64,000 nucleotides of DNA, from contig JAMNXS010000002.1 of the NCBI GenBank assembly GCA_023653025.1, positions 1 to 64,000 on the forward strand, given 5' to 3'. Positions 45,153 to 63,983 of this stretch are shown in pieces. The notes under the pieces were generated by a model that did no database searches, was not told the DNA's origin, and saw only the letters and a list, made by a program, of their open reading frames with translations. The DNA is from Burkholderiaceae bacterium. GTDB lineage: Bacteria; Pseudomonadota; Gammaproteobacteria; Burkholderiales; Burkholderiaceae_D. Positions within the stretch are counted from its first letter, which is position 1; each line of letters opens with the position of its first letter. The translations under genes and the position numbers were made by a program.

Positions 45153-45748
45153 CGGGCTCGGATGTCAACGGGTGGTTCGAAGGTGGCGCTGACTCGGCTG
45201 TCCAGCCTCAGCGCCTGTTGCCGGCTGTCGGCGACCATGCCGACGCCGTTGAGCGTCGAACCGCCGATTTTTGCGCGTACCTCACGGTCCGTCTTCACCA
45301 GGTCCTGGTTCGGCAGGACGAGCATGAAGTTGGAATCCACAATCAGCGACTGCTGGTCGCGGGTCTGTGGGCGCTCGAGATGGACGTCGTCGAACAGCCG
45401 GATTTCGCTGTGGTCGCGATTGATGCGCGCGGTCCTGGAACGTAGCGTCATTGGCGCCCGCTCACGCGCATAGCTGCGCAGGCGCGGCTGGTCGACCAGG
45501 CTCGTGTCGCTGACCGGGTCGTGCACCAGCCGCTCGCCCTCGATTACGTACTCCGCCTTGCCGTTGGCCGCCACGGCTACATAGCTGAACTGGTCGATGA
45601 TGTAGTCCGGGTCGGTGCGCGCCGCGCGCATCGGCGCGCTCCGGTCTGGCCGCTGCGCCACTTCCAGCGCCCAGAAGCTGGCGCCCGCGAGCAGCAGGAC
45701 CGCGGCCAGCGTCGCCAGCGCAGGCAGGCGGCGCTGCAGTCCGATCAA
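45149..45748 (-). CDS. lptC: LPS export ABC transporter periplasmic protein LptC (probable TTG start overlapping the kdsC stop)
   Basis: LIGLQRRLPALATLAAVLLLAGASFWALEVAQ...; TTG at 45748-45746. Confidence 0.85.
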   Translation of the reverse strand: MIGLQRRLPALATLAAVLLLAGASFWALEVAQRPDRSAPMRAARTDPDYIIDQFSYVAVAANGKAEYVIEGERLVHDPVSDTSLVDQPRLRSYARERAPMTLRSRTARINRDHSEIRLFDDVHLERPQTRDQQSLIVDSNFMLVLPNQDLVKTDREVRAKIGGSTLNGVGMVADSRQQALRLDSRVSATFEPPVDIRAR

Positions 45749-46284
45749 GCGAGATACGGCGCGAGCGCCGCCTCGTAGTTGCCCTGCGCGCGCAGGATGA
45801 AATCGCAGACTTCGCGCGCCGCGCCGCTGCCGCCGCGCGCATCGCTGACGAAGTGAGCGCGTGCGCGTACTTCCGGGTGGCCGTTCGGCACGCTGGCGGC
45901 AAAGCCGACCCGTGTCATCACCGGCAAATCGATCACGTCGTCGCCCATGAAGCCGCATGCCTCGGGCGCCAGCTGCAGGTCCGAGCGCAGCTGTTCGAAG
46001 GCAGTGCGCTTGTCGTGCACGCCCTGCATCAGCGACGCGATGCCGAGGTCGGCCGCACGGCGGGCGACGATGGCCGAGTTGCGGGCGCTGATGATGGCGG
46101 CCCTGACGCCCGACTGCTGCAGCAGCTTGATGCCGTGTCCGTCGAGCGCGTTGAAGGTCTTGATCGCCTCGCCGTCCGGGCCGTAGCGCAGGCCGCCGTC
46201 GGTCAGCACGCCGTCGACATCGAAGATCATCAGCTTCACGCGTTGCGCACGCGCTGTCGCAGGGTGCGTGGCCGGCCCGTTCAT
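45745..46284 (-). CDS. kdsC: 3-deoxy-D-manno-octulosonate 8-phosphate phosphatase KdsC
   Basis: KLMIFDVDGVLTDGGLRYGPDGE, HAD family. Confidence 0.94.
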   Translation of the reverse strand: MNGPATHPATARAQRVKLMIFDVDGVLTDGGLRYGPDGEAIKTFNALDGHGIKLLQQSGVRAAIISARNSAIVARRAADLGIASLMQGVHDKRTAFEQLRSDLQLAPEACGFMGDDVIDLPVMTRVGFAASVPNGHPEVRARAHFVSDARGGSGAAREVCDFILRAQGNYEAALAPYLA

Positions 46285-47312
46285 CAGATCACCTTCGCCC
46301 GCGTCAAGTCATGGATGTGCAGCGCGCCGACCAGGGCGCCGTCGGCCGCCGTCACCAGCACCTGGTTGATCCGGAACGCCTCCATCAGCTCGACCGCCTC
46401 GACGGCCAGCTGGTCCGGCCCGACCACGCGCGGATTGGCGTGCATGACATCGCGGATGGGAGTCTTCGAGAAATCCTTGCCCTGTTCGATCAGGCGGCGC
46501 AGGTCGCCGTCGGTGAAGATGCCGAGCACGCGCGAGGCTTCATCGACGACGGCGGTCATGGCCATGCCCTTGCGAGTGACCTCGAGCAGCGCCGCGGGTA
46601 GCGGCAGGTCGGGCCCGACGACCGGCAACGCGTCGCCGCTGCGCATGATGTCGCGCACGTGGGTCAGCAGGCGGCGGCCGAGCGAGCCGCCCGGATGCGA
46701 GCGCGCGAAATCTTCGGCGCGAAAGCCGCGCGCGTCGAGCAGGGCCACGGCCAGCGCGTCGCCCAGCGCCAGCGTGGCCGTGGTGCTGGCGGTGGGCGCG
46801 AGGTTCAGCGGGCAGGCTTCGCGCGCGACGGCGACGTCGAGATGCACGTCCGCCAGCTTCGCGAGCGAGGACTCGGGACGGCCGGTCATCGAGATCAGCT
46901 TTGCGCCCATGCGCTTGATGACGGGGACGATGGCGAGCAGTTCGTCCGATTCGCCGGAATTCGAGATGGCGATCACCGCGTCCGCTTCGGTCACCATGCC
47001 GAGGTCGCCGTGGGCTGCCTCGGCCGGATGAACGAAAAGCGCGGGCGTGCCCGTGGAGGCGAGCGTGGCGGCGATCTTGCGGGCGATGTGGCCCGACTTG
47101 CCCATGCCGGAAACGACGACGCGGCCGCGGCAGGCCAGCAGCAGGGCGGTCGCGCGCGCGAACGGCTGGTCGGCGTCCGCCGTCAGCCGCGCCTGCAGCT
47201 CGAGGATCGCCTGCGCTTCGATCTCCAGCGTCTGCCGAGCGAGCGCCACGGCACGCAGGGAGGCGGCATTGTCAAAATGCTGCGGAGAATTTTTATCATG
47301 CGTTACACTCAT
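46284..47312 (-). CDS. kdsD: Arabinose-5-phosphate isomerase KdsD/KpsF
   Basis: SIS domain and two CBS domains; start MSVTHDKNSPQHF at 47312. Confidence 0.93.
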   Translation of the reverse strand: MSVTHDKNSPQHFDNAASLRAVALARQTLEIEAQAILELQARLTADADQPFARATALLLACRGRVVVSGMGKSGHIARKIAATLASTGTPALFVHPAEAAHGDLGMVTEADAVIAISNSGESDELLAIVPVIKRMGAKLISMTGRPESSLAKLADVHLDVAVAREACPLNLAPTASTTATLALGDALAVALLDARGFRAEDFARSHPGGSLGRRLLTHVRDIMRSGDALPVVGPDLPLPAALLEVTRKGMAMTAVVDEASRVLGIFTDGDLRRLIEQGKDFSKTPIRDVMHANPRVVGPDQLAVEAVELMEAFRINQVLVTAADGALVGALHIHDLTRAKVI

Positions 47313-47437
47313 GCGCAGAGTATAGCCGAAGTCGCAAAGCAAAAAACCTGCCAGACGCAATTAATCACTGAATCGCCCTCTTGCCGGCCAAGTGCAGAGG
47401 CAGCCGTCAACCTTGCCGGAAAGCAATTGTTGCCCCC

Positions 47438-49420
47438 ATGACCTCCGCCCTCGAGATCACGTTGTTGCTGCTGGTTGCGGCGGTGCTCGGCGTCGTGATC
47501 TTCCGCATCATGCACCTGCCGCCGATGCTGGGCTATTTGGCCGTGGGCGTGCTGATCGGCCCGCATGCGCTGGGTCTGGCATCGAATACCACGGTCGTGC
47601 ATACGCTGGCCGAGTTCGGCGTCGTCTTCCTGATGTTTTCGATCGGGCTCGAGTTCTCGCTGCCGAAGCTGAAGTCAATGCGGCGCAACGTGTTCGGGCT
47701 GGGGCTGGCGCAGGTCATGCTGACGATCGCGCTCACCATGCTGGGCGGTGCGGCCATGGCGCAGCTGCTTCCGCAGCATTTTTCCCTTAACTGGAGCGCG
47801 GCGTTCGCGTTGGGCGGCGCGCTGTCGATGTCGTCGACGGCGATCGTGCTCAAGCTGCTGACCGAGCGCCTCGAAATGGAAAGCGAACACGGGCGGCGCA
47901 TCACCGCGATCCTGCTGTTCCAGGACCTGGCCGTGGTACCGCTGCTGATCCTGGTGCCGGCGCTGGCCAGCGCCGGCGGCGACATCGTGGACGACCTGCT
48001 CAAGGCCGCCGCGAAAGCCGTGTTCGTGCTGGCCCTGCTGCTGACCTTCGGGCAGGTGCTGCTGCGGCGCTGGTTCCGCATCGTCGTCCAGCGGCGTTCG
48101 CACGAGCTGTTCATGCTGAACCTGCTGCTGATCACGCTCGGCGCGGCATGGATCACCGAGCTGGCCGGCCTGTCGCTGGCGCTCGGTGCCTTCATTGCCG
48201 GCATGCTGATCTCCGAGACCGAATACAGGCTGCAGGTGGAGGAGGACATCAAGCCCTTCCGCGACGTACTGCTCGGCCTGTTCTTCATTACCGTCGGCAT
48301 GATGCTCGACATGGCGCTGGTGATCAACAACCTGCCGCTGGTGCTGGCGATGCTGGTGATCCCGGTGCTGCTGAAGTTCGCGCTGATCGCCGTGCTGGCC
48401 CGCCTGTTCGGCGCCTCCGCTGGCGTGGCGATCCGCACCGGCCTCGGGCTGGCGCAGGGCGGCGAGTTCGGCTTCGTGCTGCTGAGTCAGGCCGGCGGGC
48501 TGGGGCTGGTCGACAGCGGCCTGGTGCAGCTGATTCTCGCCGCGATGGTGCTGTCGATGTTGGCCACGCCTTTCCTGATCGCGAATGCCGATCGCATCGT
48601 GCTCAGGCTGTCGCGCAACGAGTGGATGCAGCAGTCGCTGGCCCTGACCCGCATCGCCAGCCGTACGATGAGCGAGGAGCGGCATGTCATCATCGCCGGC
48701 TTCGGCCGCAGCGGCCAGAGCCTGGCCCGGCTGCTGGAGGAGGAAAAGATCCCCTACCACGCGCTGGATCTCGACCCGGAGCGCGTGACCGAGGCGCAGG
48801 CCGCCGGCGCGCAGGTGTCCTACGGCGATGCGACGCGGCGCGAAAGCTTGATGGCTGCCGGCATCCACCGCGCGGCCGCCCTCGTGATCACCTACGCCGA
48901 TACCCACGCCGCGCTGAAGACGCTGCATTTCGCCAACGAACTGGCGCCGGCGCTGCCGGCCATCGTGCGCAGCGTCGATGACGACGATATCGACAAGCTG
49001 CGCGCCGGCGGCGCCGACGAAGTCGTGCCCGAGCGCATCGAGGGCAGCCTGATGCTGGCCTCGCATGCGCTGCTGCTGATGGGCGTACCGCTTCGGCGCG
49101 TGGTGCACCGCGTGCAGGACGCGCGCAGCGAGCGTTATGCGTCGCTGCGCGGCTATTTCCACGGGATTGACGACGCCGCCGACGATGATGTGCGGCTGCA
49201 GGTGCGGTTGCACTCGGTCGCCCTGCGCGACAAGGCGGCCGCCATTGGCCGGACCTTCGATGCCCTCGGCCTGTCTGAGCTCGGCGCCGAGGTGACGGCC
49301 GTGCGGCGCGGCAAGAGCCGCATTCCCTTCTCTCCCGATACCCGGCTCGAAGCCGGCGACGTCGTCGTCCTGCGCGGCACCGCCGAGGCGGTCGAGCGCG
49401 CCGAGCAGCGATTACTCTGA
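47438..49420 (+). CDS. CPA2-family monovalent cation:proton antiporter (KefB-like) with RCK/TrkA-N domain
   Basis: MTSALEITLLLLVAAVLGVVIFRI; HVIIAGFGRSGQSLARLLEEE Rossmann motif. Confidence 0.9.
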   Translation: MTSALEITLLLLVAAVLGVVIFRIMHLPPMLGYLAVGVLIGPHALGLASNTTVVHTLAEFGVVFLMFSIGLEFSLPKLKSMRRNVFGLGLAQVMLTIALTMLGGAAMAQLLPQHFSLNWSAAFALGGALSMSSTAIVLKLLTERLEMESEHGRRITAILLFQDLAVVPLLILVPALASAGGDIVDDLLKAAAKAVFVLALLLTFGQVLLRRWFRIVVQRRSHELFMLNLLLITLGAAWITELAGLSLALGAFIAGMLISETEYRLQVEEDIKPFRDVLLGLFFITVGMMLDMALVINNLPLVLAMLVIPVLLKFALIAVLARLFGASAGVAIRTGLGLAQGGEFGFVLLSQAGGLGLVDSGLVQLILAAMVLSMLATPFLIANADRIVLRLSRNEWMQQSLALTRIASRTMSEERHVIIAGFGRSGQSLARLLEEEKIPYHALDLDPERVTEAQAAGAQVSYGDATRRESLMAAGIHRAAALVITYADTHAALKTLHFANELAPALPAIVRSVDDDDIDKLRAGGADEVVPERIEGSLMLASHALLLMGVPLRRVVHRVQDARSERYASLRGYFHGIDDAADDDVRLQVRLHSVALRDKAAAIGRTFDALGLSELGAEVTAVRRGKSRIPFSPDTRLEAGDVVVLRGTAEAVERAEQRLL

Positions 49421-49426
49421 ATCTCC

Positions 49427-50332
49427 ATGGACGTTTTTCATCGCATCGCGGGCATCATCCTGCCCGTCTTCCTGATCATTACCGCCGGCTACGCGTACTC
49501 GCGCTTGCGCGGCGAGGTCGTCAAGACCGACATGGCCGCGCTCAACCGCATCAGCGGCGAGATGCTCTGCCCGTTGTTGCTGTTCTCCGCTCTGGCGGCG
49601 AAGGAATTCGACGTGGTCGCGAACCTGCCGCTGATGCTGGCCGGCGTGCTGATCGCGCTGGGATCCGGCGTCGTGGCGTGGGCCGTTGCGCGGCTGCTCG
49701 GCTATGACCCGCGCACTTTTGTGCCGCCGATGATCTACAACAATTGCGGCAACATGGGACTGCCGCTGGCGGTGCTGGCTTTCGGGCCGGCCGGGCTGTC
49801 GGAGGCCGTCGCGATGTTCATGGCATGCAGCCTCGTCTATTTCACCGTCGGCATTCGCCTGATGGAGAGCGGACGCGCCGGACCGCGTCGTGCGACGCTG
49901 CGCATGTTCGCCAATCCGATGATGCTGGCCATGAGCGCCGGCATGCTGTTCGCGGCAGTGCGGCTGACATTGCCGCCGATATTCATGCAGGCCCTGCGCA
50001 TGCTGGGCGAGGCCAGCATTCCGCTGATGCTGCTGGCGCTGGGCGTGCGGATGGCCGACGTAAATTTCCGCAGCTGGCGCATCGGCCTGGTCGGCGCGGC
50101 CATCTGCCCGCTGGCCGGGCTGGCGGTGGCCGCCGCGCTCGATCCGCTGCTGCCGCTGTCGGCCATGCAGCGCGGCCAGATGTACCTGTTCGCGTCGCTG
50201 CCACCGGCGGTATTCTGCTTCATCGTGGCCGAGAACTACCGGCAGGAACCGGATAAGGTCGCGGCCATTGTCCTGCTGGGCAATGCCGCCGCGCTTGGTT
50301 TCGTGCCGCTCGGCCTGTGGATGGGCATGTAG
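49427..50332 (+). CDS. AEC-family transporter (auxin efflux carrier-like)
   Basis: 301 aa, approximately 10 TM, YNNCGNMGLPLAVLAFG. Confidence 0.88.
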   Translation: MDVFHRIAGIILPVFLIITAGYAYSRLRGEVVKTDMAALNRISGEMLCPLLLFSALAAKEFDVVANLPLMLAGVLIALGSGVVAWAVARLLGYDPRTFVPPMIYNNCGNMGLPLAVLAFGPAGLSEAVAMFMACSLVYFTVGIRLMESGRAGPRRATLRMFANPMMLAMSAGMLFAAVRLTLPPIFMQALRMLGEASIPLMLLALGVRMADVNFRSWRIGLVGAAICPLAGLAVAAALDPLLPLSAMQRGQMYLFASLPPAVFCFIVAENYRQEPDKVAAIVLLGNAAALGFVPLGLWMGM

Positions 50333-50364
50333 CCCATCCGTTTCCGGCCGGCGGCGGTCAGGCG

Positions 50365-53235
<2,871 letters not shown>

Positions 53236-53404
53236 GCTGGCCTGTGGTTTGGTGACGGCGAATTCGTGCCTTTTTGCAAAAATCGCGGGTCGGTGGGTGC
53301 GGGTCAACCTGTTACTATAGCGGGTTTTCGCAACCTGCTTATTACCTGCTTATTCGCTGCTTCGGTGCACCATTTCCGTCGCGCGACAGCTTCACGGTTC
53401 CTCT

Positions 53405-54631
53405 ATGTCCTCACCCCGGGATTCCTCGTCCAGCCGCATGACTGCCCTTGAAGTGCGTGCCAGCGTATCGCTGGCTTCCATCTTCGGCCTGCGCATGCTC
53501 GGACTTTTCCTGATCCTGCCGGTGTTCGCCGTCCATGCGACGACGCTGCCCGGCGGCGACAACGCCACGCTCGTCGGTCTGGCGATGGGCATGTACGGCC
53601 TGACGCAGGCCATCGGCCAGATTCCGTTCGGCATCGCTTCGGACCGCTATGGGCGCAAGCGCATCATTGTCATCGGACTGTTACTGTTCATCGCCGGTTC
53701 GCTGCTGGCTGCCATCGATACCCACGTCCTGTGGGTGATCGTTGGGCGCGCAGTGCAGGGCGCGGGCGCCGTTTCGGCGGCGGTGACGGCACTGATAGCC
53801 GACTCCACGCGTGACGAGCATCGTACCAAGGCCATGGCGCTGGTCGGCGCATCGATCGGACTTACCTATGCCGCCTCGCTGGTCATGGCGCCGGTGCTGT
53901 ACGCGGCCATCGGCATGCGCGGCATGTTCCTGCTGGTGGCCCTGCTGGCCGCTGCTGCCATCGCGGTCGTTCTATTCGTCGTTCCGCAGGCGCCGCCGCG
54001 TTCGCCCGAGCGCGCCTCGTTCATCGACGTGCTGCGCGACGGCGAACTGATGCGGATGAACTTCGGCGTCTTCGCGCTGCACGCGATCCAGATGTCGATG
54101 TTCGTCGTCCTGCCGAATGTCCTCGTCGGCGCCGGTGGCTTGTCCATCGACCAGCACTGGAAGATCTACCTGCCCGTGGTGCTGGCCTCGTTCGTGCTGA
54201 TGCTGCCGCCGATCTTCCTCGGCGAGAAGCGCGGGCGGATGAAGCAGGTATTCGTAACGGCCATTGCGCTGCTGCTGATCGTCGAGGTTGGCCTGCGTGC
54301 GGCCGTCGTGCAGCCGCAACTGTCGTTCGGCCTGCTGGTCATGCTGCTGCTGGCGTTTTTCGTCGCGTTCAACATCCTTGAAGCGAGCCAGCCTTCGCTG
54401 GTGTCGCGACTGGCGCCGGCCGGATCGCGCGGCGCAGCCCTCGGCGTCTACAACACGATGATGGCCATCGGCCTGTTCGCCGGCGGCGCCGGCGGCGGCC
54501 TGTTGGCGCAGCACGTCGGCGGACCCGCCGTCTTCACCGCAGGCTGTCTGCTGACCGTCGCGTGGCTTATAATCGCGGCATCCATGAAGAACCTGCCGCG
54601 ACGCGCCGAGCGCGCCGCCGCACCCACCTGA
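53405..54631 (+). CDS. MFS transporter
   Basis: 12-TM MFS protein with [13 protein letters not shown] motif. Confidence 0.9.
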   Translation: MSSPRDSSSSRMTALEVRASVSLASIFGLRMLGLFLILPVFAVHATTLPGGDNATLVGLAMGMYGLTQAIGQIPFGIASDRYGRKRIIVIGLLLFIAGSLLAAIDTHVLWVIVGRAVQGAGAVSAAVTALIADSTRDEHRTKAMALVGASIGLTYAASLVMAPVLYAAIGMRGMFLLVALLAAAAIAVVLFVVPQAPPRSPERASFIDVLRDGELMRMNFGVFALHAIQMSMFVVLPNVLVGAGGLSIDQHWKIYLPVVLASFVLMLPPIFLGEKRGRMKQVFVTAIALLLIVEVGLRAAVVQPQLSFGLLVMLLLAFFVAFNILEASQPSLVSRLAPAGSRGAALGVYNTMMAIGLFAGGAGGGLLAQHVGGPAVFTAGCLLTVAWLIIAASMKNLPRRAERAAAPT

Positions 54632-54668
54632 TTTTCATTCCAAGCCGCTTTCCACACGGGAGATTCGT

Positions 54669-55154
54669 ATGGCATCCGTCAACAAGGTCATCATCGTCGG
54701 CAACCTCGGGCGCGACCCCGAAACACGCTACATGCCGAGCGGCGATGCGCTGACGAACATCGCAGTGGCGACGACCGACAAGTGGAAGGACAAGGCCACC
54801 GGTGAGCAAAAGGAAGCCACCGAATGGCATCGCATCGCGTTCTTCGGCAAGCTGGCCGAGATCGCCGGCCAGTACCTGAAGAAGGGCTCGCAGGTCTATG
54901 TCGAGGGCAAGCTGCGCACCCGCAAGTACACCGACAAGGACGGCGTCGAAAAATACTCGACCGAAATCGTCGCCGACAGCATGCAGATGCTCGGCAGCCG
55001 CCAGGGCATGGGCGGCAGCGCGGCGCCAATGGATGAAGGCGCTTATGGCGGCGGTGCATCGCGCGCGCCCGCGCAGGCACCTGCCCGTGCGCCGGCCTCC
55101 GCGCCGGCCCGCAAGTCCGATTTCGACATCGGCGACGACGACATCCCGTTCTGA
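54669..55154 (+). CDS. ssb: Single-stranded DNA-binding protein
   Basis: [42 protein letters not shown]-terminal tip. Confidence 0.97.
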   Translation: MASVNKVIIVGNLGRDPETRYMPSGDALTNIAVATTDKWKDKATGEQKEATEWHRIAFFGKLAEIAGQYLKKGSQVYVEGKLRTRKYTDKDGVEKYSTEIVADSMQMLGSRQGMGGSAAPMDEGAYGGGASRAPAQAPARAPASAPARKSDFDIGDDDIPF

Positions 55155-55175
55155 TCCCGCGCGCAGGGCTGCGCC

Positions 55176-55886
55176 ATGGCACGGCTGCCCCGGCTGGTCG
55201 TTCCGCACCACCTGCATCATCTGGTGGCGTCGGGCAATAACGGGCAGCCGGTCTTTCTCGACGACCACGACTATCCGCAATTCCTCGACTGGCTGCGCGA
55301 GGCCGCGCAGCAGCAGCGCGTCGCCCTGCACGGCTACGCGCTACTGCCCGGGCGCGTCCACCTGCTGGCCACACCCGCGGACGAGCCCGGCCTCGGCCGC
55401 ATGATGCAGGCCGTCGGGCGTCATTACGTGCCGTGGTTCAATGCGCGTCACGCCCGCACCGGCAGCCTGTGGGAAGGGCGCTTTCGGGCCACGGTGATCG
55501 ACGCCCGCGAATACTTTTCCGCCTGCGCCCACTGGGTCGAGTACCAGCCCGTGCTGGCGGGACTGGCTGCCGACATGGCCGCCTATCCGTGGTCCAGCCA
55601 TGCCCATCACCTGGGGCTCCGCAAGCAGGCGTGGCTGACCGATCATCCTGTCTACTGGTCGCTCGGGAACACCCCATTCGAGCGTGAAGCCGCATTCCAG
55701 CGGCTTTGCGCGTCGCCGCCCGACCCGCGGACAGCCGAACTCATCGACGCCGCGACCCGGAAGTCCTGGGCGCTGGGCGGTGAGGCCTTCCAGGCCTCGC
55801 TGGCAAAACTAACCGATCGTCGGCTGCAGCCGGCCCGGCGTGGGCGGCCGCCACGCGCTGCTGAGGCGCGCGGCGAGGCTGCCTGA
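55176..55886 (+). CDS. REP-associated tyrosine transposase-like (Y1_Tnp/COG1943) protein with degenerate catalytic residues
   Basis: MARLPRLVVPHHLHHLVASGNNGQPVFLDDHDY...RTGSLWEGRFRATVIDAREYF...YPWSSHAHHLG matches the RAYT/Y1 family. HUH reads LLPGRVHLL and the Tyr block reads AHWVEYQPVLAGL. Confidence 0.9.
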   Translation: MARLPRLVVPHHLHHLVASGNNGQPVFLDDHDYPQFLDWLREAAQQQRVALHGYALLPGRVHLLATPADEPGLGRMMQAVGRHYVPWFNARHARTGSLWEGRFRATVIDAREYFSACAHWVEYQPVLAGLAADMAAYPWSSHAHHLGLRKQAWLTDHPVYWSLGNTPFEREAAFQRLCASPPDPRTAELIDAATRKSWALGGEAFQASLAKLTDRRLQPARRGRPPRAAEARGEAA

Positions 55887-55991
55887 GCAGGTCGGAGGTG
55901 GGCGCCGACCTCGCGCTCATTTCTCGCCAACGCTATTCTGTCCCTAATTACTCCGCTGATCGGCCGGTGTTGGATATTAATGTCATCCGAC

Positions 55992-56004
55992 CCTAATTAT
56001 TAGG
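55992..56004. repeat. CCTAAT-t-ATTAGG palindrome upstream of gltB
   Basis: Perfect 6-bp arms, 1-nt spacer; related CCCTAATTA copy at 55942-55950. Confidence 0.55.
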
Positions 56005-56005
56005 C

Positions 56006-56034
56006 TTGAATCTGGTTTTGCATTGCACTATTCT
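56006..56034 (+). promoter_or_regulatory. Predicted gltB promoter (TTGAAT-17-TATTCT)
   Basis: TTGAAT 56006-56011, TATTCT 56029-56034. Confidence 0.45.
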
Positions 56035-56068
56035 TCGCAATCCATCGAATAGTGTTTGGAGTACCGCA

Positions 56069-60748
<4,680 letters not shown>

Positions 60749-60766
60749 GCAAGAAAAGAGAACAAC

Positions 60767-62230
<1,464 letters not shown>

Positions 62231-62254
62231 TCGACATCGTCGGGACAAGGGCCA

Positions 62255-62287
62255 GGGCCTGAGGGCGACCTCAGGCCCTTTTTCTTT
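62255..62287 (+). terminator. Intrinsic terminator after gltBD
   Basis: GGGCCTGAGG-gcga-CCTCAGGCCC (10 bp) then TTTTTCTTT. Confidence 0.85.
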
Positions 62288-62388
62288 GGCGAACCGCAAG
62301 TCATGTTATTCTTGCAATGGTTCGCTGCAAAAGAGCGTGACGCGTATTGCACTACAATCAATACCCTTTTCGAGCTCGTCCATCCTTC

Positions 62389-63195
62389 GTGCCCCATCTC
62401 GTCGATATCCGCGACCTGCATTTCGCCTACAACGATCGTCCGATCCTGTCGGGCCTGAACATGCAGTTCGAGCGCGGCAAGGTGATCGCCGTGATGGGCG
62501 GCTCGGGGTCGGGCAAGACGACGGTGCTGCGCCTGATCGGCGGGCAGATCTGCGCGCAGTCGGGCAGCGTGAGCGTCGACGGGCAAGAGGTCGCGGCGCT
62601 CGACCGCACAGGGCTGTACCGGCTGCGCCGGAGCATGGGCATGCTGTTCCAGCATGGCGCGCTGTTCACCGACCTGAGCGTGTTCGACAATGTCGCCTTT
62701 CCGCTGCGCGAACATACCAGCCTGCCGGAGTCGATGATCCGCGATCTCGTCCTGATGAAGCTGCACGCGGTCGGTCTGTCGAACGCTGCTTCGCTGAAGC
62801 CGGCCCAGGTCTCGGGCGGCATGGCGCGCAGGGTAGCGCTGGCGCGCGCGATCGCGCTTGATCCGCCGCTGATCATGTACGACGAACCGTTCGCCGGCCT
62901 CGATCCGATCTCGATGGGGATGACCGCGAACCTGATACGTAAGCTCAATGATGCGCTCGGATCGACCTCGATCCTGGTCTCGCATGACGTGCATGAGTCC
63001 TTCCTGATTGCCGACACCGTATACTTCCTGTCGCAGGGGAAGATCGTCGCGCATGGCACGCCGCAGCAGATGCGGGATTCGGACGATCCGTTCGTCAGGC
63101 AGTTCGTCAATGCACAGCCGGATGGCCCTGTGCCTTTCCATTATCCTGGCCGCAGCATCGGCGAGCAGCTCGGGCTGCGGGAGCGTGCGCCATGA
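62389..63195 (+). CDS. mlaF: Phospholipid ABC transporter ATP-binding protein MlaF (probable GTG start)
   Basis: [46 protein letters not shown]; followed by mlaE. Confidence 0.93.
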   Translation: MPHLVDIRDLHFAYNDRPILSGLNMQFERGKVIAVMGGSGSGKTTVLRLIGGQICAQSGSVSVDGQEVAALDRTGLYRLRRSMGMLFQHGALFTDLSVFDNVAFPLREHTSLPESMIRDLVLMKLHAVGLSNAASLKPAQVSGGMARRVALARAIALDPPLIMYDEPFAGLDPISMGMTANLIRKLNDALGSTSILVSHDVHESFLIADTVYFLSQGKIVAHGTPQQMRDSDDPFVRQFVNAQPDGPVPFHYPGRSIGEQLGLRERAP

Positions 63196-63971
63196 TGCTC
63201 GACTGGCTTGCGCGCCTCGGCGCCGGCGTGCGCGGCGGTCTGGCCGACTTCGGGCTGGCTGCCCGACTGTTCGGCGCGCTGGTCGCGGCCAGCGCCGGCC
63301 TGCTGCGCCGCTTCCGGCTGGTGACGGACCAGGTGCATTTCATCGGCAATTACTCGCTGGTCATTATCGCGGTCTCCGGCCTGTTCGTCGGCTTCGTGCT
63401 CGGGCTGCAGGGCTACTACACGCTCAACCGTTACGGTTCGGAGCAGGCGCTCGGCCTGCTGGTTGCACTGTCGCTGGTGCGCGAACTGGGGCCGGTGGTG
63501 ACGGCCCTGCTGTTCGCCGGCCGGGCCGGCACGTCGCTGACGGCCGAGATCGGCCTGATGAGGGCCGGCGAGCAACTGGCGGCGATGGAGATGATGGCCG
63601 TCGATCCCGTGCAGCGCGTGCTGGCGCCGCGCTTCTGGGCCGGCGTGATCGCGATGCCGCTGCTGGCGGCCGTGTTCTCCGCCGTCGGCGTGCTGGGTGG
63701 TTATGTGGTCGGCGTGCGCATGATCGGCGTCGACGAGGGCGCGTTCTGGTCGCAGATGCAGGGCGGGGTCGAGGTGTGGGCCGATATCGGCAATGGCGTC
63801 ATCAAGAGCGCTGTCTTCGGCGTCGCCGTCACGTTCATCGCGCTGCACCAAGGCTATCGCGCCGATCCGACGCCGGAAGGCGTCGCGCGCGCGACCACGC
63901 GGACGGTGGTCATCGGTTCGCTGATGGTGCTGTGGCTGGATTTCCTGCTGACGGCATTGATGTTCTCCTGA
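63192..63971 (+). CDS. mlaE: Phospholipid ABC transporter permease MlaE
   Basis: MlaE domain ([30 protein letters not shown]). Confidence 0.94.
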   Translation: MMLDWLARLGAGVRGGLADFGLAARLFGALVAASAGLLRRFRLVTDQVHFIGNYSLVIIAVSGLFVGFVLGLQGYYTLNRYGSEQALGLLVALSLVRELGPVVTALLFAGRAGTSLTAEIGLMRAGEQLAAMEMMAVDPVQRVLAPRFWAGVIAMPLLAAVFSAVGVLGGYVVGVRMIGVDEGAFWSQMQGGVEVWADIGNGVIKSAVFGVAVTFIALHQGYRADPTPEGVARATTRTVVIGSLMVLWLDFLLTALMFS

Positions 63972-63983
63972 AACGAGGCAAGA

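Noticed and set aside
48148-48981. 277-aa plus ORF inside the KefB-like gene, plus similar R/A-rich nested ORFs (14924, 17250, 56113, 57901)
   Set aside because: Alternate-frame artefacts within confidently assigned genes.
53236-53404. LexA/SOS box upstream of uvrA or the MFS gene
   Set aside because: Only a CTGT/ACAG half-site-like string (CTGTTACTATAGCGGG); no full CTGT-N8-ACAG palindrome.
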